Origin: BS750m-G57 sp964392945
GTDB lineage: Bacteria > Planctomycetota > Phycisphaerae > SM23-33
NCBI GenBank assembly: GCA_964392945.1
Contig: CAYMSH010000335.1
Location: forward strand, 1-7,180
Reading direction: 5' to 3'
DNA: 7,180 bases
The notes under the pieces are model-generated. The model ran no database searches, had not been told where the DNA came from, and was given only the letters and a program-made list of their open reading frames with translations. The stretch's first letter is position 1; every line of letters starts with the position of its first letter. Shown piece after piece: positions 5,413 to 7,180 of the stretch. A program made the position numbers and the translations under genes.

Positions 5413-7180
5413 ATGAGAGTTTGTGTTACGAGAATTGCGGTTGCGTGTTTGCTGGTTCTGGCGACCGGCTCGATGCTGCACGCCGCCCCCAAAAAGGCGG
5501 TGCACAAAGTCGATCCGATAACCCGGATGAACAATCGTACGCCGGAGCAGTTGATGGATCTTACCGTCAAGACCCTGGCGTTTGTCGAGAAGGTCCGCAA
5601 GAGCCCGGTTCTGGCCGGACAGGTCGCCGCCATGCAGAAACGTCTGGCCGCCGACAAGAGCGACAAGGCGTTCATGACTCAACTTGCTGCGCTGCGCAGG
5701 CGGATAATCCTGTCGCATCCGTCGCTGGATTTCGAAACGCTGCTGATCAACAAGCGTCCTCCGACTATGTACAACCACGCACAGGAGCAGTATGTCGGCA
5801 GGCACAGCCGCGCCGGCGATGGGCTGGTCCTGTTGGAAAACTGGAAGAACGCGCCGAGGGAAACCGTCCTCCTGGCCGGCAAGCTTCCGCGCGGGTCGGT
5901 AATGCATCCGGACCTGTCGTTCGACGCCAAACGCGTACTGTTTTCGTACTGCGATCACACCGACAACCGCCGCGAGTTCCGCCAGCATTTCATCTACGAG
6001 ATCGGTATCGACGGCAAGGGCCTGCATCGCGTCACGGGCAACAAGAACGACAAGCTCGAGCGCGCCGAAGGCCGCCGCAGCGTGCTGATCGAAGACTTCG
6101 ATCCGTGCTACCTGCCCGACGGCGGATTTGCGTTTATCTCCACGCGATGCCAAAGCTACGGCCGCTGTCACGGTGGGCGCTACACGCCTTCTTATATGTT
6201 GTACCGCGGGAATCTTGACGGCAGCGGAATCAAGCAGCTTTCGTTCGGCGAGGCCAACGAGTGGGACCCCAGCGTAATGGCCGACGGGCGGATCATCTAC
6301 ACGCGATGGGACTATATCGATCGCGACCCAACGCCGTTCCAGTCGCTCTGGGTGACGAAGCCCGACGGAACCGCCACGGCGCTTTATTACGGTAATTACA
6401 CGGGAAATCCGCACATGACGGCCGAGCCGCGGAGCATTCCCGGTTCGAAAAAGGTCATGAGCCTGGCCGTGGCGCACCATTCGTATTCGTCCGGTTCGGT
6501 CATTCTCGTCGATCGCAGCAAGGGCGACGAGGGCCTCAAGCCGCTGGTCCGCATCACGCCCGAGGTGAGATTCCCCGAGACCGAGAACAGCCGCGATCCC
6601 GGCTCGTACACCAACCCCTGGCCGCTGAGCGAAGACCTGTTCTTGGTCTCGTACATGCCCGATCGCCTGGCGTATCAATACTGGATCGAGAAGAATCGCC
6701 CCGACAAGACCGACTTTCAGCGGCCTAACGCCTATGCGATCTACCTGATCGACACGCTCGGCGGGCGTGAGCTGATCTACCGCGACAAGAACATGTCGTC
6801 TGTGGCTCCGATCCCGGTCCGGGCTCGCAAGACCCCGCCTGTGCTGCCGTCGTTCATCAACACTCCCGAGGCTCGCGCCTCCAAGACCGGCGTGTGCTAC
6901 GTTCAGGACGTTTACCAGAGCACGGCGAACATCCCGGCTGGCGAGATCAAGTCGCTCCGCGTCAACCAGATATTCGGCCAGCCCGTGGCCCGTCCGCAAA
7001 GACGCGGCAAGGACGGTGAACTTCTGGCCAAGAAGGTGCTCGGCACGGTCCCGGTCAACGCAAACGGATCGGCGGCCTTTCGCGTACCGGCCGGCATCCC
7101 GCTGCAACTGCAGGCCCTCGATAAGAACGGAATGTGCGTGATGAACATGCGATCGTTCATCTACCTGCATCCCGGCGAGA
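5413..7180 (+). CDS. HzsA-related (hydrazine synthase alpha-like, HZS_alpha) exported propeller protein, 3' end outside window
   Basis: The frame is open for 589 codons to the right edge, so the C-terminus is missing. Residues 1-24 are a Sec signal peptide with cleavage near MLHA-A. A helical region (about 45-100) precedes LDFETLLINKRPPTMYNHAQEQYVG (105-128, given in part), typical of planctomycete HzsA-like proteins. WD40/PD40-like propeller strands follow: SVMHPDLSFDAKRVLFSY (162-179), DFDPCYLPDGGFAFISTR (228-245), EWDPSVMADGRIIYTRWDY (283-301), then RITPEVRFPE (380-389) and NPWPLSEDLFLVSY (401-414). GRCHGG (250-255), RSIPGSKK (340-347) and APIPVRARKTPPVLPS (465-480) match the family as I recall it. 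The last visible part (VPAGIPLQLQALDKNG and SFIYLHPGE, to 589) is the block that in relatives directly precedes a haem-binding CxxCH. No canonical CxxCH occurs in the visible part. Anammox HzsA is a multi-haem enzyme making hydrazine; no other hydrazine synthase subunit is here, so that activity is not implied. It is probably in an operon with the sulfatase. Confidence 0.8.
   Translation, partial: MRVCVTRIAVACLLVLATGSMLHAAPKKAVHKVDPITRMNNRTPEQLMDLTVKTLAFVEKVRKSPVLAGQVAAMQKRLAADKSDKAFMTQLAALRRRIILSHPSLDFETLLINKRPPTMYNHAQEQYVGRHSRAGDGLVLLENWKNAPRETVLLAGKLPRGSVMHPDLSFDAKRVLFSYCDHTDNRREFRQHFIYEIGIDGKGLHRVTGNKNDKLERAEGRRSVLIEDFDPCYLPDGGFAFISTRCQSYGRCHGGRYTPSYMLYRGNLDGSGIKQLSFGEANEWDPSVMADGRIIYTRWDYIDRDPTPFQSLWVTKPDGTATALYYGNYTGNPHMTAEPRSIPGSKKVMSLAVAHHSYSSGSVILVDRSKGDEGLKPLVRITPEVRFPETENSRDPGSYTNPWPLSEDLFLVSYMPDRLAYQYWIEKNRPDKTDFQRPNAYAIYLIDTLGGRELIYRDKNMSSVAPIPVRARKTPPVLPSFINTPEARASKTGVCYVQDVYQSTANIPAGEIKSLRVNQIFGQPVARPQRRGKDGELLAKKVLGTVPVNANGSAAFRVPAGIPLQLQALDKNGMCVMNMRSFIYLHPGE

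Noticed and set aside
6148..6171. C-x5-C-H (residues 246-253) in the HzsA-like protein as a haem c site
   Set aside because: The spacing is not the canonical CxxCH, and as I recall only the GRCHG part is conserved in relatives. It sits within the propeller rather than in a cytochrome-like segment.
5328..6218. 296-residue plus-strand frame overlapping the start of the HzsA-like gene
   Set aside because: It is in the wrong frame, begins inside the heptamer repeat and gives an Arg/Gln-rich sequence typical of a shifted reading of GC-rich coding DNA.
5359..7170. 603-residue open frame on the minus strand opposite the HzsA-like gene
   Set aside because: It has the same codon-phase effect as the frame opposite the sulfatase, and the sense strand has clear family motifs and a signal peptide.

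Overview
The window reads as chromosomal DNA of a moderately GC-rich, Gram-negative-type bacterium, most likely a planctomycete (Phycisphaerae-like) or a close relative in the PVC group. The lineage call is inference. It rests on a Tat-exported sulfatase next to a non-anammox relative of the hydrazine synthase alpha subunit, large exported proteins of unknown function, and short intergenic repeats. I see no rRNA, tRNA, CRISPR array, transposase or phage gene.

Layout: four protein genes cover almost everything. (1) On the minus strand, positions 2269 to 1, an exported protein with a double-CxxC zinc ribbon resembling DUF2225, then TPR-like and HEAT-like helices. Its 3' end lies beyond the left edge; 756 codons are visible without a stop. 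(2) Diverging from it across a 165-base promoter region, 2435-3493 encodes a membrane-anchored protein. It carries two stretches like the type II secretion pseudopilin GspG, two C-terminal membrane segments and a SHOCT-like tail. (3) 3672-5309 encodes a complete Tat-exported type I (formylglycine) sulfatase. (4) 5413-7180 encodes an exported HzsA-related (HZS_alpha) propeller protein, open to the right edge. It stops just before the point where relatives usually have a haem-binding CxxCH.

The two intergenic gaps flanking the sulfatase each hold a different low-complexity direct repeat. The sulfatase and the HzsA-like gene are co-directional, 103 bases apart, each with a GGAG ribosome site, and could be one transcript. 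Both lack the codons TTA, CTA and TCA altogether, whereas the two left-hand genes use all three. The right-hand pair therefore forms a compositional unit distinct from the divergent left-hand pair.

Working together: all four products appear to act outside the cytoplasm or at the membrane. The sulfatase probably desulfates a sulfated glycan or other sulfate ester. The HzsA-like protein has no established role in non-anammox bacteria. The zinc-ribbon/HEAT protein and the GspG-like protein look like envelope scaffolds or assembly factors, but no specific function can be assigned from sequence.
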